Shown here: piece by piece, positions 9,438-17,943 of the stretch | Position numbering within the stretch: position 1 is the first letter of the stretch | Layout: every line of letters begins with the position of its first letter | DNA from: Spirosoma taeanense | Lineage (GTDB): Bacteria; Bacteroidota; Bacteroidia; Cytophagales; Spirosomataceae | Direction: 5' to 3' | DNA length: 64,000 nt | Assembly (NCBI RefSeq): GCF_013127955.1 | Contig: NZ_CP053435.1 | Span: 372,001 to 436,000 of the forward strand | Program-made: the position numbers and the translations under genes | Notes under the pieces: generated by a model | The model's database searches: none | What the model was told of the DNA's origin: nothing | Seen by the model: only the letters and a program-made list of their open reading frames with translations

Positions 9438-10016
9438 ATGGCCAATGCTCCCGCTATACCGCCCCTGCCCGACCTGCTGGCGGGTTGCATGCGCAACCAC
9501 CGGCGTAGTCAGGAGCTGCTCTACCGGCAGTTCTACGGGTATGCAATGGGGGTTTGCCTGCGGTATGCACCTACCCGCGAAGGCGCTCTGGAGGTGCTGA
9601 ACGATGGCTTTTTGAAGGTGTTCACCCGGTTGGAGCAGTATGATTCCGCGCAGCCGTTTAAGGCCTGGCTCCGGCGAATTCTGATCAATACAGCCGTGGA
9701 TCATTACCGGCAGGAAGTACGTCATTTTTACCACGAAGACGTCGAACGGGCCGATCAGGCTCCGGCTCCGGACTCGGTCGATGTCTATAGCCGGCTGGCT
9801 CATGACGAACTAATGGGACTCATTCAACGGTTGTCGCCCGCCTACCGGCTGGTATTCAACCTATTTGTAATTGATGGATTCACGCACGACGAGATTGCCG
9901 AACAACTCGGCATCTCGGTCGGAGCGTCGAAGTCAAATCTGGCCCGGGCGAGGGAAAACCTGCGGCAGTTACTGAAACAACTGAATCACGATGAGTATGC
10001 AAGAGCTAACCGATGA
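9438..10016 (+). CDS. ECF-type RNA polymerase sigma factor
   Basis: A 192-residue sigma-70 family factor of the extracytoplasmic function group. Region 2 is visible as RSQELLYRQFYGYAMGV to PFKAWLRRILINTAVDHYR. Region 4 is IQRLSPAYRLVFNLFVIDG followed by a helix-turn-helix, HDEIAEQLGISVGASKSNL. It should direct RNA polymerase to a small set of envelope or redox genes. Its 3' end overlaps the next gene by 26 bases, indicating translational coupling with its probable regulator. Confidence 0.93.
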   Translation: MANAPAIPPLPDLLAGCMRNHRRSQELLYRQFYGYAMGVCLRYAPTREGALEVLNDGFLKVFTRLEQYDSAQPFKAWLRRILINTAVDHYRQEVRHFYHEDVERADQAPAPDSVDVYSRLAHDELMGLIQRLSPAYRLVFNLFVIDGFTHDEIAEQLGISVGASKSNLARARENLRQLLKQLNHDEYARANR

Positions 10017-11601
10017 CCAATTGGACGGACTCTTCAGAAAATCGGCTGAAGAGTTTGAGCCCCCCTTTGACCCGACTGCCTGGCAGGCAATGCAGAGTCA
10101 GTTAGACGATCAGAAGCAAGGTGTATTCTGGCGGAACCTGTTACGTCTGGGATTACCAGTCCTGCTGCTCTTGCTGCTAGTCGGGAGCTGGTACGTCTAT
10201 CACACGATGAAAACGACAGATACCTTTGCTCGCCGGCAGGTAAGTGTATCTGGCAATAACACTTCGGGTTCAGCAGACACGAAGGTTTCCACTCGCGCTG
10301 GAACAGACCCGTCGAAAGCAGGTAGTCGGCCAGACGAGCGACGGGGGAATCGCAAAGGACCAGCGTTCAGTGAAACGCTGGCAGAGGACGGTCAGTCTGG
10401 GCTGCAGAATACAGCGACTGCTAACCGCCCGGAGCCAGTTGAAGCCGGACGGTCAGCAGCGAGCACAAAGCCAACCGAACGGCCCGATCCCGCAGTGACA
10501 GCCGTATCTGGCAAAACAAGCGCGCCGATCGGGCCTGAAGGACAAGCACTGGCTCGTATCAGTCGGCAAGTTAATGAAGTCCGAGCCGCCAGAGGGTCCG
10601 TGCCAAACGCTGTAAATGAGCCCAGGCGATCCAGTCAGAGCCCCAATAGCCGGTTGGCTAATGGGGATGCAAGCGTAATGCGTATAACGCCGTCGCGTAG
10701 TAAGCGCCGGACAAATGTGAAAACTCGCGAGCAAAGGAATAGGGATTTTTTCGCGGGGGCGTATGCGACAAATGACCCATCAACGTTTACTAAACGGTCA
10801 GAAAACCTAACGGCTGATCGAAATTCTCAACCCTCGGCACCGGCCATACCCGAAGTGAATAAGTCTGACCGGCTGCTTTATCCAACGCCAGCTCAATTGA
10901 CCGGCCTTCCGGGTCAATGGCCGGTGCCGCTGGGTTTTGTAGATCGGGAGGTGGTTATGCCGGAAGATGGCGAATCTCAGTCCGAGCAGCAGGTAAAGCC
11001 TTCCCGGCTGACGGGGTTAAGCGTTCGGCTGGTGGTAGCGCCGGATCTGACCGTGGTAGGTCTGAAGAATTTTACCCGCCCCGGAACAAATGTAGGCCTG
11101 CTGGCAGAATATCAGCTAACCCCACGATGGAGCTTCCAGGCGGGTGTGCTGCGCAGTTCGAAAATATATCGGGCTGCGACATCAGACTATAATTGGATGT
11201 GGCCCGTGCAGCCGGAGAGCGTAAGCGGTCGCTGCAACATGCTCGACATACCGCTCAACCTGCGTTATGACGTAGCTTTACGGCCGCCGTCTACCGGGCG
11301 GGCGCCGAGTCGCTGGTTCGTAAGCGGGGGCGTAACAACCTACGTGATGCTACGCGAAGATTTTACGTACAACTACGCCAACCCAGCCGATCCGCGAATC
11401 AAATACCGGCAGTGGAGTACCAAAACCGGTAGATACGAATTCAGTCATTTAAATCTGTCAGCTGGCTACGAACGGTCCTTGAGTCGACGGCTGGCCTGGC
11501 AGGTTGAGCCATTTTTAAAGATTCCCCTAAAAGAAGTTGGGTATTTCAAGCTCAATCTGATTAGCACGGGTGCCTTTTTTTCGCTGCGCTATCGTTTCTG
11601 A
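9991..11601 (+). CDS. Membrane-anchored anti-sigma-like protein with C-terminal beta-barrel domain
   Basis: A 536-residue protein in four parts. Residues 1-44 are a cytoplasmic segment beginning with a short acidic helix (LTDDQLDGLFRKSAEEFEPPFD). One membrane helix follows at about 46-66 (LPVLLLLLLVGSWYVYH). Then comes a linker of about 270 residues, rich in Ser, Arg, Pro and Thr and probably disordered. The C-terminal 190 residues have alternating strands and end in FFSLRYRF with a terminal Phe, as in outer-membrane barrel proteins (OmpW/PorT-like). The gene overlaps the sigma gene, so an anti-sigma or sigma-regulator role is inferred from position and topology. No classical anti-sigma motif was recognised. 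Confidence 0.7.
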   Translation: MSMQELTDDQLDGLFRKSAEEFEPPFDPTAWQAMQSQLDDQKQGVFWRNLLRLGLPVLLLLLLVGSWYVYHTMKTTDTFARRQVSVSGNNTSGSADTKVSTRAGTDPSKAGSRPDERRGNRKGPAFSETLAEDGQSGLQNTATANRPEPVEAGRSAASTKPTERPDPAVTAVSGKTSAPIGPEGQALARISRQVNEVRAARGSVPNAVNEPRRSSQSPNSRLANGDASVMRITPSRSKRRTNVKTREQRNRDFFAGAYATNDPSTFTKRSENLTADRNSQPSAPAIPEVNKSDRLLYPTPAQLTGLPGQWPVPLGFVDREVVMPEDGESQSEQQVKPSRLTGLSVRLVVAPDLTVVGLKNFTRPGTNVGLLAEYQLTPRWSFQAGVLRSSKIYRAATSDYNWMWPVQPESVSGRCNMLDIPLNLRYDVALRPPSTGRAPSRWFVSGGVTTYVMLREDFTYNYANPADPRIKYRQWSTKTGRYEFSHLNLSAGYERSLSRRLAWQVEPFLKIPLKEVGYFKLNLISTGAFFSLRYRF

Positions 11602-11661
11602 TGTATTGTTTACCCCAGTGTTCGCTTATTCATTCATGTACCTATACTAAACATTAATCCC

Positions 11662-12180
11662 ATGCAGAACAACCCAACCACCAACGATTCAATGAAGCGC
11701 GGAGAGTTTCTCAGGTCTCTCGGCCTGAGCAGTGCTGCTTTAATGGCTTTTTACTGCATGGGAACCCTATCGTCCTGCTCAGGTAGTGACGATGATCCGG
11801 CGCCCGCCGTTAACTCATCTGCCGGATTGACGGGTAATGCGGATACCACTAAAGGGGCTATCAACTTCACACTCGATCTGACTAATGCAGATTTTAAGGC
11901 GCTTAAAACCGAAGGCCAGTATGTTAAAGCAGGCAGTGTCATCGTGGCCAATACAAAAGGCAATAAGTACGTAGCGATTCAGCGTCTGTGTTCGCATGAG
12001 CTGCAGGACGGAATCTCGTACCGGCTGGCGTCCGATGATTTCGGCTGTAGCGTGCACGGGTCGGTCTTTGCAACGAATGGAGCGGTGAAAGTGGCCGTCG
12101 GGGGGCCTGGTCAGCCAGCCATGAAGGTATATAAAGCTACTCTTAGCACAGACGGCAACAAACTTCAGGTATCTGAATAG
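11662..12180 (+). CDS. Rieske [2Fe-2S] domain lipoprotein
   Basis: A 172-residue exported protein. The N-terminus has a KRGEFLRSLG stretch, a hydrophobic segment and a lipobox cysteine at 39 (LSSC); the KR pair is Tat-like but not a strict twin arginine. All four Rieske ligands are present with standard spacing: Cys110-x-His112, 16 residues, Cys129-x2-His132. It should therefore carry a 2Fe-2S cluster in the periplasm. It is followed by a His-rich membrane protein and a YceI protein in the same direction, with gaps of 67 and 4 bases. An electron-transfer role with those partners is inferred. Confidence 0.88.
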   Translation: MQNNPTTNDSMKRGEFLRSLGLSSAALMAFYCMGTLSSCSGSDDDPAPAVNSSAGLTGNADTTKGAINFTLDLTNADFKALKTEGQYVKAGSVIVANTKGNKYVAIQRLCSHELQDGISYRLASDDFGCSVHGSVFATNGAVKVAVGGPGQPAMKVYKATLSTDGNKLQVSE

Positions 12181-12247
12181 AAGAAGCATAACCAGTATCG
12201 ATTGCCTGATTCCGCCCATAAATCCGTATTTCTTCGCCCGTTGCTTT

Positions 12248-12988
12248 ATGAAACTCTTCCTGACCGGACTAATTAGTTTTTGGCTGTATACCCTGTCTGT
12301 TTTCGGTTATACCCTTCCTGACGTCGTTACTCAGGCCGGGGCTGTTGCTGATACCAACGTTACGCCCGGATTAACGGTAACCGTAACAAAATCTGACACG
12401 CTGCCTCCTACCGGAAACACGGCCGATGACCTGCTGGCAGGCCTGACCGATTCGAGCGAAGTCCAGCCATTATTACCCCACAGGATGCTGTTTACGCAAC
12501 GGGCGTTCTGGGGGCCGAAGGGACTGCTGCGAACGATAAACGTGGCTCCGCTGACGCCCGAGAGTCGCGCCCGCGAATTGAAAGTTCGCCGGACGATGCT
12601 TGTCACGCACCAGATTGGCGGATTCGTCACGCTGGCGGGCTTTGTGGCGCAGGGATTGCTCGGGGCCAAGTTGTATAATGCAAAGGGCGAAGATTACCTG
12701 AAGACCAAACGCTGGCACGAACGCACGGCGACGTTCATCAACATTACGTATGGCACTACGCTGGCTCTGTCACTGACCACCCCACCCCCAATTGTAGGCG
12801 CTAAACGAGGTTTCACGTCGATTAAGCTCCACAAATACCTGGCTATTGTCCACCTGACGGGCATGGTTGCCACGAATATTCTGGCGCATATGATCCAGAA
12901 GGACTTCAGCCTGAAACCATATCACCGGGCGGCTGCCTATACCACATTTGGGGCCTATGCCGCTTCCGTCGTTGCGTTAACCTTCTAA
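12248..12988 (+). CDS. His-rich four-helix membrane protein, cytochrome b561-like candidate
   Basis: A 246-residue protein with a cleavable-looking leader, a periplasmic segment of about 95 residues and four C-terminal membrane helices. Histidines cluster at helix ends or inside helices: VTHQIGGF, KRWHERTATF, KLHKYLAIVHLTG, NILAHMIQ and KPYHRAAAY. That pattern suits a b-type, possibly di-haem, membrane cytochrome. I do not recognise a named family and no haem-binding motif is diagnostic, so this is inference. It sits between a Rieske lipoprotein and a YceI gene; YceI beside a b561-like partner is a known arrangement in other bacteria. Confidence 0.55.
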   Translation: MKLFLTGLISFWLYTLSVFGYTLPDVVTQAGAVADTNVTPGLTVTVTKSDTLPPTGNTADDLLAGLTDSSEVQPLLPHRMLFTQRAFWGPKGLLRTINVAPLTPESRARELKVRRTMLVTHQIGGFVTLAGFVAQGLLGAKLYNAKGEDYLKTKRWHERTATFINITYGTTLALSLTTPPPIVGAKRGFTSIKLHKYLAIVHLTGMVATNILAHMIQKDFSLKPYHRAAAYTTFGAYAASVVALTF

Positions 12989-12992
12989 CTTT

Positions 12993-13553
12993 ATGAAGAA
13001 ATACCCGCTTCTATACGGCTACGTTGTAGCCACGCTGTTGCTTTGTGCCTTTGCGGCACCACAGGCCAAGCGCAAACTAATGGCCGATAAGACCCAGTCG
13101 ACCGTTGTCTATTCCGCCAAGCACCCCCTGCATCAGTGGGAAGGCATTAGCCGCGACGTTAACTGCGCAGTTCTTTACAACGATGAGACAAAACAGCCCG
13201 AAAGTGTGGCCGTTTCTGTCAAGGTAGCCTCGTTCGACAGTGACAATAACAATCGGGACTCGCACGCGCTGGAAGTACTCGACGGCCTGAAGTATCCTAA
13301 CGTTACCTTTGTGAGCTCAGATGTGAAGGCAGGTGATAACGGAGCGCTCACAGCCAGAGGGAACCTGACGTTTCATGGCGTTACAAAGCCCGTTACGTTG
13401 CAGGCAGTTCGGAAGGAGGCCGGCGGGAAAATGATTCTTACGGGCGAATTTCCAATCAATATCAGTGATTATAACGTGGAGCGGCCGTCTCTGATGGGCT
13501 TGAAAATCGAGGATCAGATGACGCTTCGCTTTAAGGCTGTCTTTACAATCTGA
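12993..13553 (+). CDS. YceI family protein
   Basis: A 186-residue exported protein with an N-terminal leader (YVVATLLLCAFAAPQA) and a lipocalin-like YceI beta-barrel. Family cues are STVVYSAKHPLHQWEG, the central NRDSHALEVLDGLKYPNVTF, the GNLTFHGVTKPV strand and INISDYNV. YceI proteins bind long isoprenoid or lipid molecules in the periplasm, and some occur with b561-type cytochromes. It starts four bases after the His-rich membrane protein gene, so the two are almost certainly co-transcribed. Confidence 0.9.
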   Translation: MKKYPLLYGYVVATLLLCAFAAPQAKRKLMADKTQSTVVYSAKHPLHQWEGISRDVNCAVLYNDETKQPESVAVSVKVASFDSDNNNRDSHALEVLDGLKYPNVTFVSSDVKAGDNGALTARGNLTFHGVTKPVTLQAVRKEAGGKMILTGEFPINISDYNVERPSLMGLKIEDQMTLRFKAVFTI

Positions 13554-13639
13554 GGGCCTTTCACTCAATTTATTACGTCGTTGCCGGGGTCTTGTGTAGT
13601 TTCGTTGCAGTTCAAGACCAATTTCCGAATCGTCAACGC

Positions 13640-14512
13640 ATGATTTACCCGACTTTGCCCACCTGGCTGGCTTCTCACCGCTTTACGTATAAACCCGATG
13701 ATGTGTCGGATAAGCGGCTGAGTGACCTGCGTACCCGTCTGGGTCAATTCCGAACGGACGCGCCGGAGGTATCTATCATTATTCCTGCTTACAACGAAGA
13801 AGAGAGTTTGCTGAATATGCTCTCGTCGCTGGGCAGCCAGCAGACGCGCTACCGCACCGAACTCATTGTTTCCAATAACAATTCTAAAGACCGTACGCAG
13901 GAATTGCTGGATGCCTGTGGGGTCCGGTCGCTGTTTGTGACAGACCAGGGAGCGGCTTTTGCCCGGCAGGCCGCGCTAACGGCTGCGCGGGGGAAATATA
14001 TTCTCAATGCCGATTCCGACTGTTTGTATCCGCCCGGCTGGATCGACGCACTGGTCGATCCGTTGCAGGACCCGGCCATTTCGTGCACCTACAGCACGTA
14101 CTCGTTTGTGCCGAGTGAGACAAATCCTCGCTGGGCATTGATCCTGCATGAAACGGCGGCCCGCTTCGCGTTTTATCTGCGCCGGCGCCGGGGCTACGAG
14201 TGTGTGAACGTTATGGGATTCAGCTGTGCGTTTCGCCGGAAAGATGCGATGAGCGTTGGCGGTTTCAACACATCCTTTAAACGGGGTCAGGATATTGAGA
14301 GTGATGATGGCTGGATGGCCATGCTGCTGCTCAAAAAAGGCCGCATTCACCGGGTAACGTCTGAAGCCGGGCACGTCTGGAGCAGTGACCGCCTGCTGGC
14401 CCGCGACGGTGGTGTTCTGAAAGCCATCTATAAACGAGCACTATTTGAAGTTAAACGTGTTGGCTGGTACCTACGCCCCGCCGACGTTGAGCCCGCGTCC
14501 ACAAAACCCTGA
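13640..14512 (+). CDS. Family 2 glycosyltransferase
   Basis: A roughly 290-residue GT-A glycosyltransferase. The nucleotide-sugar site shows as SIIIPAYNEEESLLNML, a SNNNSKDRT segment and the metal-binding NADSDCLYPPGW. A later GFSCAFRRKDAMSVGGF and the QDIESDDGW acidic motif fit the acceptor side. The frame opens at a TTG at 13592, but the ATG at 13640 starts just before the conserved domain and is preferred. It is soluble or peripheral. The acceptor is unknown. A strong terminator follows. Confidence 0.88.
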   Translation: MIYPTLPTWLASHRFTYKPDDVSDKRLSDLRTRLGQFRTDAPEVSIIIPAYNEEESLLNMLSSLGSQQTRYRTELIVSNNNSKDRTQELLDACGVRSLFVTDQGAAFARQAALTAARGKYILNADSDCLYPPGWIDALVDPLQDPAISCTYSTYSFVPSETNPRWALILHETAARFAFYLRRRRGYECVNVMGFSCAFRRKDAMSVGGFNTSFKRGQDIESDDGWMAMLLLKKGRIHRVTSEAGHVWSSDRLLARDGGVLKAIYKRALFEVKRVGWYLRPADVEPASTKP

Positions 14513-14535
14513 TGATTACCGGGTATATCAACAAG

Positions 14536-14576
14536 AAAGCCTCCGCGCAGAACTCACTCTACGCGGAGGCTTTTTT
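14536..14576 (+). terminator. Strong terminator after the glycosyltransferase gene
   Basis: Twelve-base perfect arms AAAGCCTCCGCG (14536-14547) and CGCGGAGGCTTT (14562-14573) with a 14-base loop, followed by more T. The matching A-rich 5' flank means it could also act on the convergent exporter gene. Confidence 0.85.
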
Positions 14577-14618
14577 AGGTGACCAATGTATGGCCAATCC
14601 GGTTGTCTAAAGCCAAGG

Positions 14619-15827
14619 CTAGGCCATTGCGGCTCGGCGGGCTAGTACAGCACTGATTAAAATGAGTAGTGCGCCCAGTAAAAACGGCGCACCCGGAAAA
14701 TAAACCGGCGCGTTTGAAGCGGTGAAATACGAGAACAGATTAGTCATAATAAGCGGCCCAACGATAGATGTCGTGCTGGTCAGGCTCGTAAGTGCGCCCT
14801 GTAATTCGCCCTGCTCATTAGGGGGTACCTGATTGGAAATGATACCCTGAACTGACGGTCCCGCGATGCCGCCCAGCGCATAAATACCCATGAACGCAAA
14901 CATCATCCAGCTTTGACTGGCAAAGGCAAAGAGCGCGAAACCAATGGCGCTGAACATCATACCGACGTATACAGACCGGCGTTGACCTAATTTAGGAATG
15001 ATAACCCGGCTTAGACCACCCTGTACAATCGCAAAGGAAACCCCAATAGCAGCCAGTGAGAGGCCAACCGTTTTCTCGTCCCACTTGAATTTTTCCATCG
15101 TGTAGAACGTCCAGGTTCCCTGTACGGCAAAGCCCGCAATGTAAATCAGCACCAAGGATGCGACTAAGCCGAGGATAACGGGATAGCGACCTAAATTCAT
15201 CAAAGAACCAACCGGATTGGCTCGTCGCCAGTCGAATGGCCGTCTGTTTTCGGGCGAAAGTGACTCTGGCAGGATAAAAAACCCGTATAGAAAGTTAAGC
15301 ATCGTTAAGCCGGCCGCGACAAAAAAAGGAACTCGTGGACCGTACTGGCCCAGAAATCCTCCTACGGCTGGACCCAGGATAAACCCTACGCCAAAGGCCG
15401 CACCAATTAGTCCAAAGTTCTGCGCTCGTTTCTCCGGCGTACTGATGTCGGCAATATAAGCACTGGCCGTTGTAAAGCTGGCACCCGTAATGCCGGCCAG
15501 CATCCGGCCGACAAACAGCCAGCCAATACTCGGCGCAAACCCCTGGAATAGATAATCGATGCCAAAGCCGAATAACGAAAACAGCAGTACCGGCCGACGC
15601 CCGAACTGGTCGCTCAACCCGCCCAGAATTGGCGAAAAGACGAACTGCATCAGAGCATAGGAAAACGTTAGCCAGCCGCCGTAACTGGCCGCCTGGCTGA
15701 TGTTACCGTGAATCAGTTGCTCAATTAGCTTTGGAAAAACGGGAATGATGATGCCCAGCCCCGTAACGTCAATCAGAAGGGTAATGAAGATAAAAGCGAG
15801 CGCGGGCGCGGTACGTTTGGAAGCCAT
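14619..15827 (-). CDS. MFS exporter, TetA/TCR-like
   Basis: A 402-residue major facilitator with 12 helices. The motif A loop [14 protein letters not shown] lies between helices 2 and 3, and an antiporter motif C-like [13 protein letters not shown] is in helix 5. The N-terminal [21 protein letters not shown] is typical of the TetA group. It is probably a drug/proton antiporter, but the substrate cannot be assigned. It lies directly downstream of dnaN on the same strand, separated only by a palindromic element that fills the gap. Confidence 0.88.
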   Translation of the reverse strand: MASKRTAPALAFIFITLLIDVTGLGIIIPVFPKLIEQLIHGNISQAASYGGWLTFSYALMQFVFSPILGGLSDQFGRRPVLLFSLFGFGIDYLFQGFAPSIGWLFVGRMLAGITGASFTTASAYIADISTPEKRAQNFGLIGAAFGVGFILGPAVGGFLGQYGPRVPFFVAAGLTMLNFLYGFFILPESLSPENRRPFDWRRANPVGSLMNLGRYPVILGLVASLVLIYIAGFAVQGTWTFYTMEKFKWDEKTVGLSLAAIGVSFAIVQGGLSRVIIPKLGQRRSVYVGMMFSAIGFALFAFASQSWMMFAFMGIYALGGIAGPSVQGIISNQVPPNEQGELQGALTSLTSTTSIVGPLIMTNLFSYFTASNAPVYFPGAPFLLGALLILISAVLARRAAMA

Positions 15828-15828
15828 A

Positions 15829-15903
15829 AAATGACGAATGCTGCATGCTAAATGACGAATGACCGGTTAATTATCATTCATTATCAAGCGTGCAGCATTC
15901 ATT
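15829..15903. repeat. Intergenic palindrome between dnaN and the MFS gene
   Basis: AAATGACGAATG occurs twice (15829-15840 and 15850-15861). GAATGCTGCATGCT (15836-15849) pairs with AGCGTGCAGCATTC (ending 15899) with one mismatch that becomes G-U in RNA. Further short complementary runs lie inside the loop. The element starts right after the dnaN stop codon and ends one base from the MFS start codon. It has the same placement as the elements at 29280 and 44138 but a different sequence. Confidence 0.65.
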
Positions 15904-17025
15904 TTACGCGTAAGTATTCAGCATCACGGGCATCACCAGCATCAGGATGTCCTCGTTCTCTTCTTTATCAGCCGGAATCAGCAGCCCCGCGCGGTTCGGA
16001 GCCGACATTTCCAGCGTAACCATCTTGGCGCTCAGGTTGCTCAGCACTTCAGACATCAACTTCGCGTTGAAACCAATTTCCATCGGATCGCCGTCGTAAT
16101 CGCAGAGGAGTTTTTCGTTGGCTTCGTTCGAATAGTCCAGGTCTTCGGCTGAGATGGTCAGCGAGTTAGCCTTCAGCGACAGCCGAATCTGGTGTGTTGT
16201 GCGGTTTGCGTAGATCATGATCCGCTTGAGCGAGTTGAGCAGATCAGTCCGGCCGATAGTCATGACGTTCGGATTATTGGTCGGAATGGCGTTCTCGTAA
16301 TCCGGGAACCGCTCATCAATCAGCCGGCAGATAAGCTGCGTCGGTCCAAAGGTGAACGACGCGTTGGCCTGGCTGAACTCGGCCGTAACGGCTACGCCTT
16401 CGGGCAACGATGCCTTCAGCAGTTGCAGGGCCTTGCGGGGAATAATAATCGACGTGCTGGCCGACGAGTTGAGGTCAGTCCGGCGGTAGCGAATCAGGCG
16501 GTGGCCGTCGGTCGCAACGAAGGTTGCGTTGTCGGCGCTCAGTTGCAGATACACACCCGTCATGGCCGGACGCAGATCGTCGGTGCTGGTTGCAAAGACC
16601 GTATTGTTGATTGCGCTGAGTAGGACGTCGGACGTCATCTCAACCGACATGTTTTTGTTTACCGTCGGTAGCTTGGGGAAGTCAATGGGATTTTCGCCGG
16701 AGAGCTTATAGCGACCGTTGTCGGTCAGAATCTCGGTTCCGAAGGTGTTTGTATCAATGTTGATTGTTACGGGTTGCTCGGGCAAGCTTCGGAGCGTGTC
16801 CAGCAGCAATTTAGCGGGAATGGCAATCGCGCCGTTTTCGCTGGCTTCGACCGGAATCTGCGTCGTCATGGTCGTTTGCAGGTCCGAAGCAGTCACGGTC
16901 AATGTACCATCTTCAATCCGAAACAGAAAATTCTCAAGGATCGGCACAATCGGGTTGGTCGCCACGACGCCGTTGATGTTTTGTAAGTTTTTAAGTAGTA
17001 CGGACGAGGAAACGATGAATTTCAT
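15904..17025 (-). CDS. dnaN: DNA polymerase III subunit beta (sliding clamp)
   Basis: A 373-residue protein of the standard clamp length, with three similar domains of about 120 residues. Landmarks are the N-terminus MKFIVSSSVLLKNLQNI, the central LRPAMTGVYLQL and ATDGHRLIRY strands, and the C-terminal NRAGLLIPADKEENEDILMLVMPVM. It forms the ring that tethers the replicative polymerase to DNA. dnaA, recF and an origin are not nearby, as is common in this phylum. Confidence 0.97.
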   Translation of the reverse strand: MKFIVSSSVLLKNLQNINGVVATNPIVPILENFLFRIEDGTLTVTASDLQTTMTTQIPVEASENGAIAIPAKLLLDTLRSLPEQPVTINIDTNTFGTEILTDNGRYKLSGENPIDFPKLPTVNKNMSVEMTSDVLLSAINNTVFATSTDDLRPAMTGVYLQLSADNATFVATDGHRLIRYRRTDLNSSASTSIIIPRKALQLLKASLPEGVAVTAEFSQANASFTFGPTQLICRLIDERFPDYENAIPTNNPNVMTIGRTDLLNSLKRIMIYANRTTHQIRLSLKANSLTISAEDLDYSNEANEKLLCDYDGDPMEIGFNAKLMSEVLSNLSAKMVTLEMSAPNRAGLLIPADKEENEDILMLVMPVMLNTYA

Positions 17026-17065
17026 GAGCCAATCGTTTAGGGCGGTTCGTATTTAGATATAAGAA

Positions 17066-17073
17066 CAAAAGTA
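17066..17073 (-). promoter_or_regulatory. Candidate -7 element for dnaN
   Basis: Minus-strand TACTTTTG is a perfect TAnnTTTG match, 41 bases before the dnaN start. No TTTG box is found at 19-21 bases upstream, so only half of the promoter signature is seen. Confidence 0.4.
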
Positions 17074-17170
17074 GCAAAAAAAGCGGACCTCATTTGACTT
17101 TTAATGCTTGGCCGCAAAGAACCTTTCGGACGAGTTGTGCTGTTTTCGAAACAAACGTTAACTGGGCTTT

Positions 17171-17683
17171 ATGGAAACCGAAATTGTTAACCGTGTCGCC
17201 AGCAGCGGTCTGATTACGCTGGATCTTGAAAACCTGTACCATCCCGGCGAACGGCTGATTTACGATCTGAAAGATAACCTATACATGGGGCTTATGCTGA
17301 AAGAAAAAGACTTTCGGGGATTTCTGAAAGAGCACGACTGGAGCCAGTATTCGGGTAAGAACGTAGCCATTACCTGTACGGAAGATGCCATCGTGCCTAC
17401 CTGGGCGTATATGCTGCTGACGCTGCATCTTCAGCCTTATGCGCACACAACTGTATTTGGAACCCTGACTGATCTGGAAGAAAAACTGTATTTCGAGGCT
17501 ATTGCACAGATTAATCCAGAAGACTATCGTGATGCTCGCGTTGTTGTGAAAGGCTGCTCCAAAGTTTCGGTTCCAACGTCGGCTTATGTTGAACTGACAC
17601 GGGTATTACGGCCGGTTGTCCAGAGTCTGCTTTTTGGTGAACCCTGCAGCACAGTCCCACTGTATAAGCGGCCAAAAGCGTAA
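17171..17683 (+). CDS. DUF2480 family protein
   Basis: A 170-residue soluble protein matching the Bacteroidota-specific DUF2480 family. Visible segments are IVNRVASSGLITLDLE, the DLKDNLYMGLMLKEKDFR core, an ITCTEDAIVPTWAYM segment and a C-terminal VVVKGCSKVSVPTSAYVEL. Function is unknown. It is widely conserved in the phylum as a single-copy gene. It is divergent from dnaN and stands alone; the next 260 bases hold no gene. Confidence 0.85.
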   Translation: METEIVNRVASSGLITLDLENLYHPGERLIYDLKDNLYMGLMLKEKDFRGFLKEHDWSQYSGKNVAITCTEDAIVPTWAYMLLTLHLQPYAHTTVFGTLTDLEEKLYFEAIAQINPEDYRDARVVVKGCSKVSVPTSAYVELTRVLRPVVQSLLFGEPCSTVPLYKRPKA

Positions 17684-17842
17684 CCATAGTTTTAAAACTT
17701 TTCAGATAAAACTTCTGATCTTATGGCTTATAACTAATATAAGTTTCTGAATAACTTTTGAGCGGATAAAATATTCAGACGACACCTTGGAATACATCTA
17801 TATTGCAATTAGTCTACAAGTAAAAAATTAGTTACATAATTA

Positions 17843-17873
17843 TTTGCCTAGGCGTAGCGTATTATTATATTTG
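17843..17873 (+). promoter_or_regulatory. Bacteroidota consensus promoter for the CapD-like gene
   Basis: TTTG (17843-17846), a 19-base spacer and TATATTTG (17866-17873) match the Bacteroidota primary-sigma consensus at every defined position. It predicts a transcript start near 17880 and a leader of about 65 bases. Confidence 0.8.
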
Positions 17874-17880
17874 TCCCGTT

Positions 17881-17916
17881 GGATAAAATATCCACAAGGC
17901 AGATTCTCCGATCTGC
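17881..17916 (+). other. Two short hairpins in the leader of the CapD-like gene
   Basis: GGATA-AAA-TATCC (17881-17893) and GCAGAT-TCTCCG-ATCTGC (17899-17916) are perfect inverted repeats. They lie in tandem at the predicted 5' end of the transcript, before the start codon at 17944. They may stabilise the mRNA or serve as a regulatory leader. Confidence 0.5.
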
Positions 17917-17943
17917 TACCACACCATACATATTGTACTATAT

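Noticed and set aside
13573..13604. Promoter for the glycosyltransferase from TAGTTTCG at 13597
   Set aside because: The -7 box is fair, but no -33 box lies at the right distance.
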